64,000 bases of DNA. Origin: Prevotella sp. (GTDB lineage: Bacteria; Bacteroidota; Bacteroidia; Bacteroidales; Dysgonomonadaceae). This document shows, piece by piece, positions 8,060 through 15,571 of the stretch (the stretch's first letter is position 1; each line of letters starts with the position of its first letter). A program made the position numbers and the translations under genes. The stretch spans positions 1 through 64,000 of the forward strand of contig JAITVH010000153.1 in NCBI GenBank assembly GCA_031285905.1, written 5' to 3'. The notes under the pieces were generated by a model. It did no database searches. It was not told the origin of the DNA and saw only the letters and a list, made by a program, of their open reading frames with translations.

Positions 8060-8095
8060 TATCGAAAGATTATTAATTGATAAAACTAAAATAAG

Positions 8096-9043
8096 ATGGG
8101 AAAGATTGCTAAAAAACTAACAGATCTGATTGGTAATACTCCGTTACTGGAACTTACTAACTTCAATAAAGAATATGCACCGGATGCACATATTATAGGA
8201 AAGTTGGAATACTTCAACCCTGCATCGAGCGTCAAAGACCGTATTGCAAATGCAATGATAGAAGATGCTGAAGCTTCGGGTATATTAAAGCCGGATAGTG
8301 AAATCATAGAACCGACAAGCGGTAATACAGGTATCGGTCTGGCTTTTGTTTCGGCAGCCAAAGGGTATAAGCTTACCTTGACAATGCCTGAGACTATGAG
8401 TATTGAAAGACGAAATCTACTAAAAGCTTTAGGAGCCAATATAGTACTAACACCCGGTCCTGATGGCATGAAAGGAGCAATAGCTAAAGCTGAAGAACTA
8501 CAGAAGGGAAATCCAAAAGCGGTTGTCCTGCAACAGTTCGCCAATCCTGCCAATCCTGCTATTCACAGGAAAACGACAGCGGAAGAGATATGGAGAGATA
8601 CAGACGGAAAAGTAGACATATTTGTATCTGGAGTAGGTACAGGAGGTACTGTCAGTGGAGTCGGTGAAGTCTTGAAGAAATACAATCCAAATGTGAAGAT
8701 AGTAGCCGTAGAACCTACAGACTCACCTGTCTTATCGGGAGGAAAACCGGGGCCTCATAAGATACAGGGCATTGGTGCCGGATTTATCCCTAAAACATAT
8801 GATGCGGCAGTAGTAGATGAAGTGGTACAGGTAAGTAATGATGATGCTATACGCATCAGTCGCGAGCTTGCAAAAAAAGAAGGATTACTTGTTGGTATTT
8901 CTTCGGGAGCAGCTACTTACGCCGCCATACAACTATCTAAGAAAGCAGAAAATAAGGGTAAAAATATTGTGGTTATATTACCGGACACCGGCGAAAGATA
9001 CCTATCCACTGTATTGTATGCTTTTGAGGAGTATCCACTTTAA
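8096..9043 (+). CDS. cysK: Cysteine synthase A (O-acetylserine thiol-lyase)
   Basis: A 315-residue fold-type II PLP enzyme that makes cysteine from O-acetylserine and sulfide. The PLP lysine is Lys47 in [15 protein letters not shown] forms the substrate loop and [12 protein letters not shown] the phosphate-binding loop. The C-terminal VGISSGAA and [14 protein letters not shown] are typical of CysK. Length is standard and nothing is missing. It is transcribed alone, with a bidirectional hairpin terminator just downstream and palindromic operator candidates upstream. CysM is an alternative, but the whole sequence reads as the CysK type. Confidence 0.94.
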   Translation: MGKIAKKLTDLIGNTPLLELTNFNKEYAPDAHIIGKLEYFNPASSVKDRIANAMIEDAEASGILKPDSEIIEPTSGNTGIGLAFVSAAKGYKLTLTMPETMSIERRNLLKALGANIVLTPGPDGMKGAIAKAEELQKGNPKAVVLQQFANPANPAIHRKTTAEEIWRDTDGKVDIFVSGVGTGGTVSGVGEVLKKYNPNVKIVAVEPTDSPVLSGGKPGPHKIQGIGAGFIPKTYDAAVVDEVVQVSNDDAIRISRELAKKEGLLVGISSGAATYAAIQLSKKAENKGKNIVVILPDTGERYLSTVLYAFEEYPL

Positions 9044-9063
9044 TAAAGCCAAGAAGTACTAAA

Positions 9064-9100
9064 AAAGGAGCTGATCCATTTTGTTTCAGCTCCTTTCTTT
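9064..9100. terminator. Bidirectional intrinsic terminator between cysK and lipoprotein gene
   Basis: An 11 bp stem, AAAGGAGCTGA paired with TCAGCTCCTTT, is flanked by A-rich and T-rich runs. It serves cysK rightward and the convergent lipoprotein gene leftward. Confidence 0.85.
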
Positions 9101-9116
9101 TTTAATTCTTTTGCGA

Positions 9117-9533
9117 TTATTTATTATAATCATCTGCAGTAATAACCATGTCGCCTAGCACATTACCATCCTTGCCATAATATACATAAGCAAAAGTAAC
9201 TTCAAATTCCCGTCCTTGCTTCAGATCATTATTAGTTTTTATCATCTGTACTAAATTCGGGCGAGTTTGAGCCTCAAAATCTTCCCGAGTCAATTCTCCT
9301 GTATCTACAGTAAAGGTATAGTAAGACTTTAATATTTTATTTCCTTCAACTTTACAGCTGTCAACACGTATTCCATTTCCCATGTCCATCGGGCATTGTG
9401 AGTTAACTGCCTTAGCCTGTAATTCAAGAAATTTAGTTATAGCCGCATCTTTTGCATCTTTACATTGTGTGAAAGTAATAGTTGTAGTCAGTACTGCAAA
9501 TAAGAGTAAAAAGCTCTGTGTTAATTTTTTCAT
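9117..9533 (-). CDS. Small predicted lipoprotein, unknown function
   Basis: A 138-residue protein with a hydrophobic N-terminus (residues 5-21) ending at TFTQC, a plausible but imperfect lipobox (Cys24). The mature part contains SQCPMDMGNGIRVDSCK, KSYYTFTVDTGELTREDFE and FAYVYYGKDG, a compact alpha/beta domain. I do not recognise a family with certainty. It is monocistronic between two hairpin terminators (9064-9100 and 9611-9646). The predicted site is periplasm, tethered to a membrane. Confidence 0.65.
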   Translation of the reverse strand: MKKLTQSFLLLFAVLTTTITFTQCKDAKDAAITKFLELQAKAVNSQCPMDMGNGIRVDSCKVEGNKILKSYYTFTVDTGELTREDFEAQTRPNLVQMIKTNNDLKQGREFEVTFAYVYYGKDGNVLGDMVITADDYNK

Positions 9534-9610
9534 AAGTTATGTAATTTTGAATTAAATTGTGGCGCAAAGATAACGATATTCCAATAAGAATAACAAGAAG
9601 AGACAAATAA

Positions 9611-9646
9611 AAAAATGGGCTATTCTTTTAGAATAGCCCATTTTTT
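9611..9646. terminator. Terminator of the rpsF-rpsR-rplI operon
   Basis: A 15 bp perfect stem, AAAAATGGGCTATTC paired with GAATAGCCCATTTTT, has a 5-base loop and T-runs on both sides. It lies just after the rplI stop codon on the minus strand. Confidence 0.9.
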
Positions 9647-9662
9647 CTATATAAAGGTTTTC

Positions 9663-10106
9663 TTATTCAGAAACTACTTCAAACGGTATTTCTACAGATA
9701 CTTCCTTATGCAGTTTTGCCACTGCTTTAAAAGAACCTGTTTCTTTTACCGGTTCTTTGATCACAATAAGCTTTCTATCCACTGCATAACCAAGTTTATC
9801 CAAAGCCTCAGCTATCTGGATGTTGGTAACCGAGCCAAAAATTGTTCCTGTAGAACTTGTTTTAGCACCGATAGTAAGAGAAACCCCTTCAAGTTTAGCA
9901 GCCAATTCTTCTGCATCTTTCTTGATTTTCTCAAGTTTATGAGCACGTTGCTTCAGGTTCTCGGTAAGGACTTTCTTAGCCGACTCGGAAGCAATTATTG
10001 CTTTACCCTGAGGTATAAGATAGTTACGTCCATAACCATCCTTTACCGTTACTATATCATCTTTATATCCTAAGTTTTGGACATCTTCTTTTAGTATAAC
10101 TTGCAT
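9663..10106 (-). CDS. rplI: 50S ribosomal protein L9
   Basis: A 147-residue L9. The N-terminal domain starts [20 protein letters not shown] and carries the family signature around [14 protein letters not shown] long connecting helix (about 40-75) leads to the C-terminal rRNA-binding domain ([11 protein letters not shown]). It binds 23S rRNA domain V. Last gene of the conserved rpsF-rpsR-rplI operon, 19 bp after rpsR, with a strong terminator following. Confidence 0.97.
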   Translation of the reverse strand: MQVILKEDVQNLGYKDDIVTVKDGYGRNYLIPQGKAIIASESAKKVLTENLKQRAHKLEKIKKDAEELAAKLEGVSLTIGAKTSSTGTIFGSVTNIQIAEALDKLGYAVDRKLIVIKEPVKETGSFKAVAKLHKEVSVEIPFEVVSE

Positions 10107-10125
10107 TTGTTTTCCTCCTTTTTAA

Positions 10126-10392
10126 TTATTTCATTAAGTCTGTTACATAAGGAAGCAAAGCTAAGTGACGCGCGCGTTTTACAGCCTGTGCAACACGACG
10201 CTGAAACTTTAGCGATGTTCCGGTAATACGACGAGGAAGGATTTTTCCTTGTTCGTTCAAGAATTTCTTTAAAAACTCAGGATCTTTATAGTCTATATAC
10301 TTGATACCGTTTTTCTTGAAACGGCAGTATTTTTTCTTCTTCACATCCACTGAAGGCGGAGTCAAATATCTGATTTCTGATTGCTGTGCCAT
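10126..10392 (-). CDS. rpsR: 30S ribosomal protein S18
   Basis: An 88-residue S18 with the characteristic [20 protein letters not shown] segment and [20 protein letters not shown], the helical RNA- and S6-binding core. It pairs with S6 on the 30S platform. It lies 2 bp after rpsF in the same operon. Confidence 0.97.
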   Translation of the reverse strand: MAQQSEIRYLTPPSVDVKKKKYCRFKKNGIKYIDYKDPEFLKKFLNEQGKILPRRITGTSLKFQRRVAQAVKRARHLALLPYVTDLMK

Positions 10393-10394
10393 AA

Positions 10395-10751
10395 TTAGTT
10401 TTCTTTAGTTTCTTCTTTTTTAGATGATTTTAGATTCCTTCTCTTCAACGCATATTCGTGAGCAAATTTGTCTTGACGGAATGTCAAAAAACGGATAACA
10501 CGCTCGTCGCGGCGGAAGTTGATTTCTAACTTGGAAATGACAGACGGATCAGCTTCAAATTCCAGAAATGCATAAAAACCGGTAGATTTCTTCTGGATTG
10601 GATAAGCCAGTTTGCGAAGTCCCCAGTTTTCTTCATTCACTATATTGGCTCCTTCACCAACTAATAGAGTCTTGAATTTTTCTACCGCTTCCTTCATCTG
10701 TACATCAGACAAAACGGGAGTTAAAATGAAAACGGTTTCGTAATTGTTCAT
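10395..10751 (-). CDS. rpsF: 30S ribosomal protein S6
   Basis: A 118-residue S6. It starts [16 protein letters not shown] and has the ferredoxin-like core with [20 protein letters not shown] and [13 protein letters not shown]. The C-terminal tail is lysine/glutamate-rich ([10 protein letters not shown]). It forms a heterodimer with S18. First gene of the operon, divergent from the MarR gene, with a near-consensus promoter upstream. Confidence 0.97.
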   Translation of the reverse strand: MNNYETVFILTPVLSDVQMKEAVEKFKTLLVGEGANIVNEENWGLRKLAYPIQKKSTGFYAFLEFEADPSVISKLEINFRRDERVIRFLTFRQDKFAHEYALKRRNLKSSKKEETKEN

Positions 10752-10798
10752 AAATTGAATTAATTAAATATTAAACATACATTTTTACAAATGAGGTG

Positions 10799-10830
10799 CA
10801 AAGATAAGACGATTTTACTTAAATTACAAA
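10799..10830 (-). promoter_or_regulatory. rpsF operon promoter
   Basis: On the minus strand TTTG (10830-10827), 20 bp, then TATCTTTG (10806-10799) fits the Bacteroidetes housekeeping promoter. The -7 box lies about 47 bp before the rpsF start codon. Confidence 0.8.
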
Positions 10831-10848
10831 TACAAAAGGCTTAAAATC

Positions 10849-10879
10849 TTTGACATCCCGACTTCTTATCTTATTTTTG
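10849..10879 (+). promoter_or_regulatory. MarR gene promoter
   Basis: TTTG (10849-10852), 19 bp, then TATTTTTG (10872-10879), 25 bp before the start codon: a good Bacteroidetes-type promoter, divergent from the rpsF one. Confidence 0.75.
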
Positions 10880-10904
10880 TACAATCAAAAATTAATATAC
10901 ACGG

Positions 10905-11378
10905 ATGGAAAATGACGAAATTCTAAGTCTGGATCATGATCTGAATCTTATATTCCCAATCATCAATGGTAAGGTATCGATGGCTATTAACCGGATGATG
11001 TACCGCAACTTCCGTAAAGAAGGGCTTGACATTACGCCTGAACAATGGACTGTTTTGGCTTTCCTCTGGCGTGAGGATGGTGTCACCCAACAAACTCTAT
11101 GTAATTCCACCTTCAAAGATAAGCCCAGCATGACTAGGTTAATAGACAATCTTACAAAACAAGAACTGGTCTATCGTAATGCCTCCAAAACTGATCGCCG
11201 CTCCAACTATGTATTCCTTACTGACCTCGGCAAATCCATACGCGAAAAAGCGAACCGGGCAGTTAACCAGACAATGGAATCGGCCTTAGCAGGAATTGAT
11301 GAAGAAGGATTAAAACAAGTGCGCACCCTGTTAGCAGCTGTATTCGGCAACATACAAGATGCATTGGATGATAAATGA
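10905..11378 (+). CDS. MarR family transcriptional regulator
   Basis: A 157-residue winged-helix regulator. The helix-turn-helix and wing are at about 35-100: ITPEQWTVLAFLWREDGVTQ, then DKPSMTRLIDNLTKQELVYR and a basic wing with KTDRRSNYVFLTDLG. Terminal helices form the dimer interface. MarR proteins are usually repressors released by small aromatic or oxidising ligands. No obvious partner gene is co-transcribed: the next gene is on the opposite strand, 9 bp away. The ligand and targets cannot be inferred. Confidence 0.88.
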   Translation: MENDEILSLDHDLNLIFPIINGKVSMAINRMMYRNFRKEGLDITPEQWTVLAFLWREDGVTQQTLCNSTFKDKPSMTRLIDNLTKQELVYRNASKTDRRSNYVFLTDLGKSIREKANRAVNQTMESALAGIDEEGLKQVRTLLAAVFGNIQDALDDK

Positions 11379-11387
11379 TCAATATAA

Positions 11388-12410
11388 TCACCTTATAATC
11401 AAATCCATATAAATAGGCAAATGATCACTATATCCACCCAGATACTTCCATCCCGAATAGGTGCGAAATGGTTTCTTTCCACCATATTTACTGGTATCTT
11501 CATGTATAAGGGAATCATTTGAGAATACAAATGCCTTTTTCTCGCTTATTGAAACTTTATTTCCTGCATTGAGAAGATTACCGCTTACAATAAACTGATC
11601 GATATAATTCCACTTACCCCTATATTTATAAGAACCTATAGTAGGCTTCTTTTCGGATGCTTTGTTATAGAACATATTATAAAGCTCTTGATTTTCAACT
11701 ATCTTTCCCATCGGCAAAGCATTCAATGTATCCTTCAAACTTACATCGAAAGGGTAATCATTAAAATCGCCCATGATGATAATATTGACATTCTTCCGTA
11801 CAAGGAAAAGACTATCTACCTTACTTCTGAGTAGTTTAGCACAGGAGATACGATAAGGGCGGGTTCGTTTTATCCCTTCACTTCGGGAAGGAAAATGACA
11901 GACAAAGATATCCAGGATTTCTCCGTTCACTACTTTCCCTGTGATATGGAGAATATCCCTAGTTGTCTTCACTGAATCGATAACAGGGCGATACGACTTT
12001 TGGCTAAGCACCCTTAGTTGATCGCGTTGATAAAGCAAAGCTACATTCGAGCCCCGTGAATCCTTCGAATCGGTTATTAGGTACTCATATTTATGCTTTC
12101 GAAGTGAGGACCGCTTTGTAAAGTCGAATAGTACCGAATCATTCTCAACTTCCGATAAACCTATCAAGGCAGGTGGATAGCCATCCCCTACCCAATCAAT
12201 AGCCTGACTTAAATTGTTCAGTTTCTTCCAATACCGGTAATTTGTCCAATGGAGTTGCCCGTCAGGGGTAAGATCATTATCATTTGTCAGAGGATTATCT
12301 TTCGTATCATACATATTCTCAACATTATAAAACATGACACTAAATTTTTCCTGAGCAGATACGGATAAACTTAGAAAAGAGAGTAAAAGAAGAATGACAC
12401 ATCCCTTCAT
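11388..12410 (-). CDS. Exported endonuclease/exonuclease/phosphatase-fold protein
   Basis: About 340 residues. I place the start at 12410 (MKGCVILLLLSFLSLSVSAQ, a clean signal peptide) rather than the longer in-frame start at 12458, which lies inside the upstream gene. The EEP-fold motifs are complete: MFYNVENMYDT, GLSEVEND (metal Glu), VCHFPSRSEG, IMGDFNDYP and the terminal YSDHLPIYMDL with catalytic Asp-His. Substrates of the family range from DNA to phosphoesters and sphingomyelin. Export points to an extracellular or periplasmic nuclease or phosphodiesterase. It lies 4 bp after the beta-helix lipoprotein gene, so the two are co-transcribed. Confidence 0.85.
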   Translation of the reverse strand: MKGCVILLLLSFLSLSVSAQEKFSVMFYNVENMYDTKDNPLTNDNDLTPDGQLHWTNYRYWKKLNNLSQAIDWVGDGYPPALIGLSEVENDSVLFDFTKRSSLRKHKYEYLITDSKDSRGSNVALLYQRDQLRVLSQKSYRPVIDSVKTTRDILHITGKVVNGEILDIFVCHFPSRSEGIKRTRPYRISCAKLLRSKVDSLFLVRKNVNIIIMGDFNDYPFDVSLKDTLNALPMGKIVENQELYNMFYNKASEKKPTIGSYKYRGKWNYIDQFIVSGNLLNAGNKVSISEKKAFVFSNDSLIHEDTSKYGGKKPFRTYSGWKYLGGYSDHLPIYMDLIIR

Positions 12411-12414
12411 AATA

Positions 12415-13818
12415 CTATTGCACCCATTCGTAGCAACCGATATCGGGACCAGAATCACTCAGCCGTGATCGTCCTTTCAAATCAAAAGGTACAGACAATG
12501 AATAAGATTTATCCGCTTCGTTAATAGCAGGAGAACCGGAAGATAATTCGAAATTGTAATTATATATTCCCTTTGAGTTCAGATCACGGAACAAAGGGTT
12601 CTTATTCCAAATAATATCCTTAAACTGTGGAGCATCAGTCTCCTTCCTCTTTATAAGGCTGCTTATAAACTGATAATTAAAATCTTGTGGAGACTTCTCA
12701 TTAAACATTACCTCTTCTGTAAGGGAACCATAGATAATAGAGTTTATAAAATCACATCTACCCAAAGGAGTCTGTATACCAATATCTACAAAGTTACTCA
12801 GCAAAAGAGCACTTGACTGGCGAGCTGACCACCTATAATAATTGGCTATTGTACAATGCAGAAAGGTATATTCTCCTCCATGTAATAAAACAGAAGTGGA
12901 TTTGGAATTGGAGAATAAACAATTAGCAGCATCGATCTTACTGTTTGTGGCCGACATGCAATATTCAGCACTATTATGCACTGCTACATTCATTAGCGAA
13001 GCTTTATTATATTGCACATCCGAAGCATAAAAGGTAATACCCCTTGTCGCATTCCGGACATAGACGTTTTCTAAATGGTTATCATAACTTCCCGGATAAA
13101 TATAGATGCCATTCCATTGTCCCGGGACATTGTCATAGGGAATATCTCCTTCTATCTTATCAAAGCGGCTTCCTCTGAAAACGATTGGTTCATCAACTGT
13201 TCCGTTCATCTTTAGAGTACCATAAGTCTGGATTGACGACTTATTCTTCATAAAGAATTTCACTCCCTTTTCAATGGTCAAAGATGTATTCTTCTTTATT
13301 ACAATAGAGTCATAGATCAGTAAGGGCTTTGTATTTGTAATTACAGAATCCTTAGTAATCGTTTTTGTTTTCCAGATAATAACATCCTGCCCAATGGCTT
13401 CCAGTTGAAGGAACTGGATATTCCCATTAGTTACAAATTTAATAGAATCTCTTATCAAAACAGGACTGCTGGTATTCTGCGGATCGACAGTAACTTCAAC
13501 AAAACCAAACAAGCTGTCTTTTTTGAGAATCTCTACATTTTCCAGTCGGGTTCCCTTTTCTCCATCGACATTGATACGAAACCCGCTTTCTCCTGCACTC
13601 ATTAGTTCAATAGATTCAATTACCAGCGAATTATTATTCCTGTTGTATACCTTGAACTGCTTGGTAGCAGAACCTATAGTTGCGAAAACAGTATCGAAAC
13701 TAACTTTATCGGATGAAAAAGCCAGAGACAGGTTGCTATCCGAAGAGAAATCATCATCGCTTGTACAAGAATACGCGAGAGTAATGATGGTAAATATGTA
13801 AAGTATATTTTTCTTCAC
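12415..13818 (-). CDS. Predicted surface lipoprotein with right-handed beta-helix
   Basis: A 467-residue protein starting MKKNILYIFTIITLAYSC, with lipobox Cys18 followed by TSDDDFSSD, an acidic stretch of the kind linked to surface export of Bacteroidetes lipoproteins. Residues about 30-150 look like an immunoglobulin-like beta domain. From about 160 to 440 stacked short strands (KKNTSLTIEKGVKFFMKNKS, GTLKMNGTVDEPIVFRG, WNGIYIYPG, NATRGITFYAS) form a pectate-lyase-like beta-helix. No catalytic triad was identified. The C-terminus GRSRLSDSGPDIGCYEW is a common end of such proteins. It is the upstream partner of the EEP-fold gene. Confidence 0.75.
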   Translation of the reverse strand: MKKNILYIFTIITLAYSCTSDDDFSSDSNLSLAFSSDKVSFDTVFATIGSATKQFKVYNRNNNSLVIESIELMSAGESGFRINVDGEKGTRLENVEILKKDSLFGFVEVTVDPQNTSSPVLIRDSIKFVTNGNIQFLQLEAIGQDVIIWKTKTITKDSVITNTKPLLIYDSIVIKKNTSLTIEKGVKFFMKNKSSIQTYGTLKMNGTVDEPIVFRGSRFDKIEGDIPYDNVPGQWNGIYIYPGSYDNHLENVYVRNATRGITFYASDVQYNKASLMNVAVHNSAEYCMSATNSKIDAANCLFSNSKSTSVLLHGGEYTFLHCTIANYYRWSARQSSALLLSNFVDIGIQTPLGRCDFINSIIYGSLTEEVMFNEKSPQDFNYQFISSLIKRKETDAPQFKDIIWNKNPLFRDLNSKGIYNYNFELSSGSPAINEADKSYSLSVPFDLKGRSRLSDSGPDIGCYEWVQ

Positions 13819-13829
13819 TAACTGTTTAT

Positions 13830-14552
13830 TTAGTCACAAACGCCGTCTATTGAACACGAACGCCCGCTTATTAAATCACTCTCTACATTCTGAATACCGT
13901 TTTTCCACTCATTGTAAGAAGTATTCAAAATCTTCAGATAATCCTCTACCGAAATCGAACCCTCCACCATATGTTTATCATTGAATATATAAAAAGGTAT
14001 ATATTCCAGATTCAGTACATTTTCGCTATATGCTACATCACTCTTTATTTCATTCTGGTATTTATCGCTTACCAACAAATTCACGATGGCTTGTCTGTCC
14101 AAACCAATCTGACTACCTAGTTCTATCAGTGTATCTTTATCACTGATATCTTTCCCTTTCACAAAATAGGCATCAAATAGTTCCTCTTCTGCTTCCGTTG
14201 CCAAACCTTGTTCATTTGCCAGCTTTACCAGTCGCAAGGCATCCGATGTATTGGCAACCACAAGTTTATCAAAGTCATAATTCAATCCTACTTCCTTTGC
14301 CAGCCGGGTTACATTTTCCATATTTTGATGAGACTCATCCAGACTCATCCGATATTTAGCCGCAAAGTATTCATAGATACTTATTTTCAGGGCTTCTTTA
14401 GGTAACTCGGCATCCAATTCATAACTATGCCAGACCATCTCTACCTCATCCTTATAAGGAAACTTATCCAAAGCCGTTTCGAGTTTCCGTTTCCCAATAT
14501 AGCAATAAGGACATGCTATATCCGACCATATTTCGATTTTCATTTTACCCAT
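13830..14552 (-). CDS. DsbA family (FrnE-like) oxidoreductase
   Basis: A 240-residue thioredoxin-fold protein with redox motif CPYC (Cys14-Cys17) right after the first strand (IEIWSDIACPYC). A helical insertion and a C-terminal IPFYIFNDKHMVEGSISVED with the cis-proline region typical of FrnE/2-hydroxychromene-isomerase-like DsbA relatives follow. There is no signal peptide, so it is cytoplasmic. It likely catalyses dithiol/disulfide chemistry; FrnE relatives are linked to oxidative stress. The start could also be Met4 (14543). A core repeat element ends about 5 bp before the start codon. Confidence 0.85.
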   Translation of the reverse strand: MGKMKIEIWSDIACPYCYIGKRKLETALDKFPYKDEVEMVWHSYELDAELPKEALKISIYEYFAAKYRMSLDESHQNMENVTRLAKEVGLNYDFDKLVVANTSDALRLVKLANEQGLATEAEEELFDAYFVKGKDISDKDTLIELGSQIGLDRQAIVNLLVSDKYQNEIKSDVAYSENVLNLEYIPFYIFNDKHMVEGSISVEDYLKILNTSYNEWKNGIQNVESDLISGRSCSIDGVCD

Positions 14553-14556
14553 ATCA

Positions 14557-14590
14557 TTTTAACTAAAAGGTAACAGATGTAACACTAAAA
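14557..14590 (-). repeat. Solo core repeat between phzF remnant and DsbA-family gene
   Basis: On the minus strand TTTTAGTGTTACATCTG is followed by TTACCTTTTAGTTAAAA. This matches the core of the modular repeats at 4.4, 15.4 and 41.5 kb, without hairpin modules. It overlaps the last codons of the phzF remnant and ends 4 bp before the downstream start codon. Confidence 0.75.
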
Positions 14591-15215
14591 ACTAATTTCT
14601 CCCGATAAGTATAATCTACATTATCCGGTCTCAACACCTACCTGAGGCGCAAAGAACCGTGAAACAAAATCCACACTATCCCCTTTCGCTGTAACGATAA
14701 CTCCTCTTGCATTCAGTTTTGAAATAGAGGTTATATCAGGAATCATGTTCTTTATTTGACTTTCATTATCAAAGACCAGCATATAGTCTGTTTTTCCTTT
14801 GTAAGCTTCTCTAGGTTCGATATTAAAGCCGTCAGTCAGCTCTTTTCTCATCTCAACCCTTTCAAATACATCAGTAGGGAAATTCATAGTCAGTAAATCA
14901 TCCTTTTTAGTAACGATTAATTTTCCACTCCGCGGAGAATAGAATTCTATGACATCTCCTACATGCCCTTCCAGATTAAACAAGACGAATGCCGTTGCAA
15001 GCGTAGCATGTCCGCATAAGTCGACCTCAGCGACAGGAGTGAACCATCTTATTTGATATTTCTCTCCATCTTTAATATAGAACGATGTTTCTGCAAGGTT
15101 ATTTTCCATTGCAATATTCTGCATTGTACTATCCTTAAGAGGGCATACTCCCGCAGGATTACTTGAAAATACTTTGCTGGCAAAAGCATCTACCTGATAT
15201 ATTTTTTTGTTTCAT
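14585..15215 (-). pseudogene. Broken PhzF-family epimerase/isomerase gene
   Basis: PhzF-like proteins are usually 260-300 residues. Here the N-terminus (ATG at 15215, MKQ...) is in a different frame from IYQVDAFASKVFSSNPAGVC. Removing one A from a seven-A run at 15202-15208 restores a normal start. The frame then reads through MENNLAETSF, WFTPVAEVDLCGHATLATAF and SRFFAPQVGVETG to a stop at 14621. The expected DPVTGSAH block and about 80-100 residues are missing. Immediately after the stop, another frame gives RLYLSGEISF and a stop at 14585, which looks like the family's normal C-terminus. So there is one indel and one internal deletion. The longest intact piece (15124-14621, 167 aa) is unlikely to work. 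Confidence 0.85.
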
Positions 15216-15220
15216 AATCA

Positions 15221-15552
15221 TTTTAACTAAAAGGTGACAATCAATGATCGCCGAAGCGAAGGCGAGGCAAAGGTTACACTTTTCTGCCTTGTAGGGGCGA
15301 ATTGAATTATCAATCGAGGAACGAAGGTGACTCAAAATCGGCGGAGCCAAACATCTTACGCCCGCAGACTTGGGTCGAAAATGTTCGACCCCTACAAATA
15401 TCGCCTGCTTTTTAACTAAAAGGTAACAACCAACGGTCACAGGAGCGTAGCGTATGTAAAGGTTACACTTTTCTTTATCTTTTTCAAAGACCTTTTTTCG
15501 CTTTCAATTTTCAACTTTCCATTTTCAACTTATATCAACTATAGATAAATTC
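15221..15552 (-). repeat. Modular intergenic repeat, copy B (in the 356 bp gap between gcvP and phzF remnant)
   Basis: On the minus strand: GAATTTATCTATAGT (15552-15538), 20 bp after the gcvP stop; an AT-rich stretch; a core with a 31 bp spacer (15473-15410) almost identical to copies A and C; a GTAGGGG-ended module (15395-15291) with the hairpin GGGTCGAAaatgTTCGACCC and an interrupted second hairpin; and a second core (15283-15221) whose spacer contains a GCCTTCGCTTCGGC hairpin. It ends 5 bp before the phzF start. The gap holds no gene; a 93-codon frame across it is repeat-derived. Confidence 0.85.
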
Positions 15553-15571
15553 AGAAATATTTCATTACAGA

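Noticed and set aside
12411..12458. Longer start of the EEP-fold protein
   Set aside because: It overlaps the end of the upstream gene and would bury the signal peptide.
15159..15440. 93-codon frame on the minus strand upstream of phzF
   Set aside because: It lies in the modular repeat and reads through its hairpins; the protein has no family resemblance and similar frames would arise in other copies.
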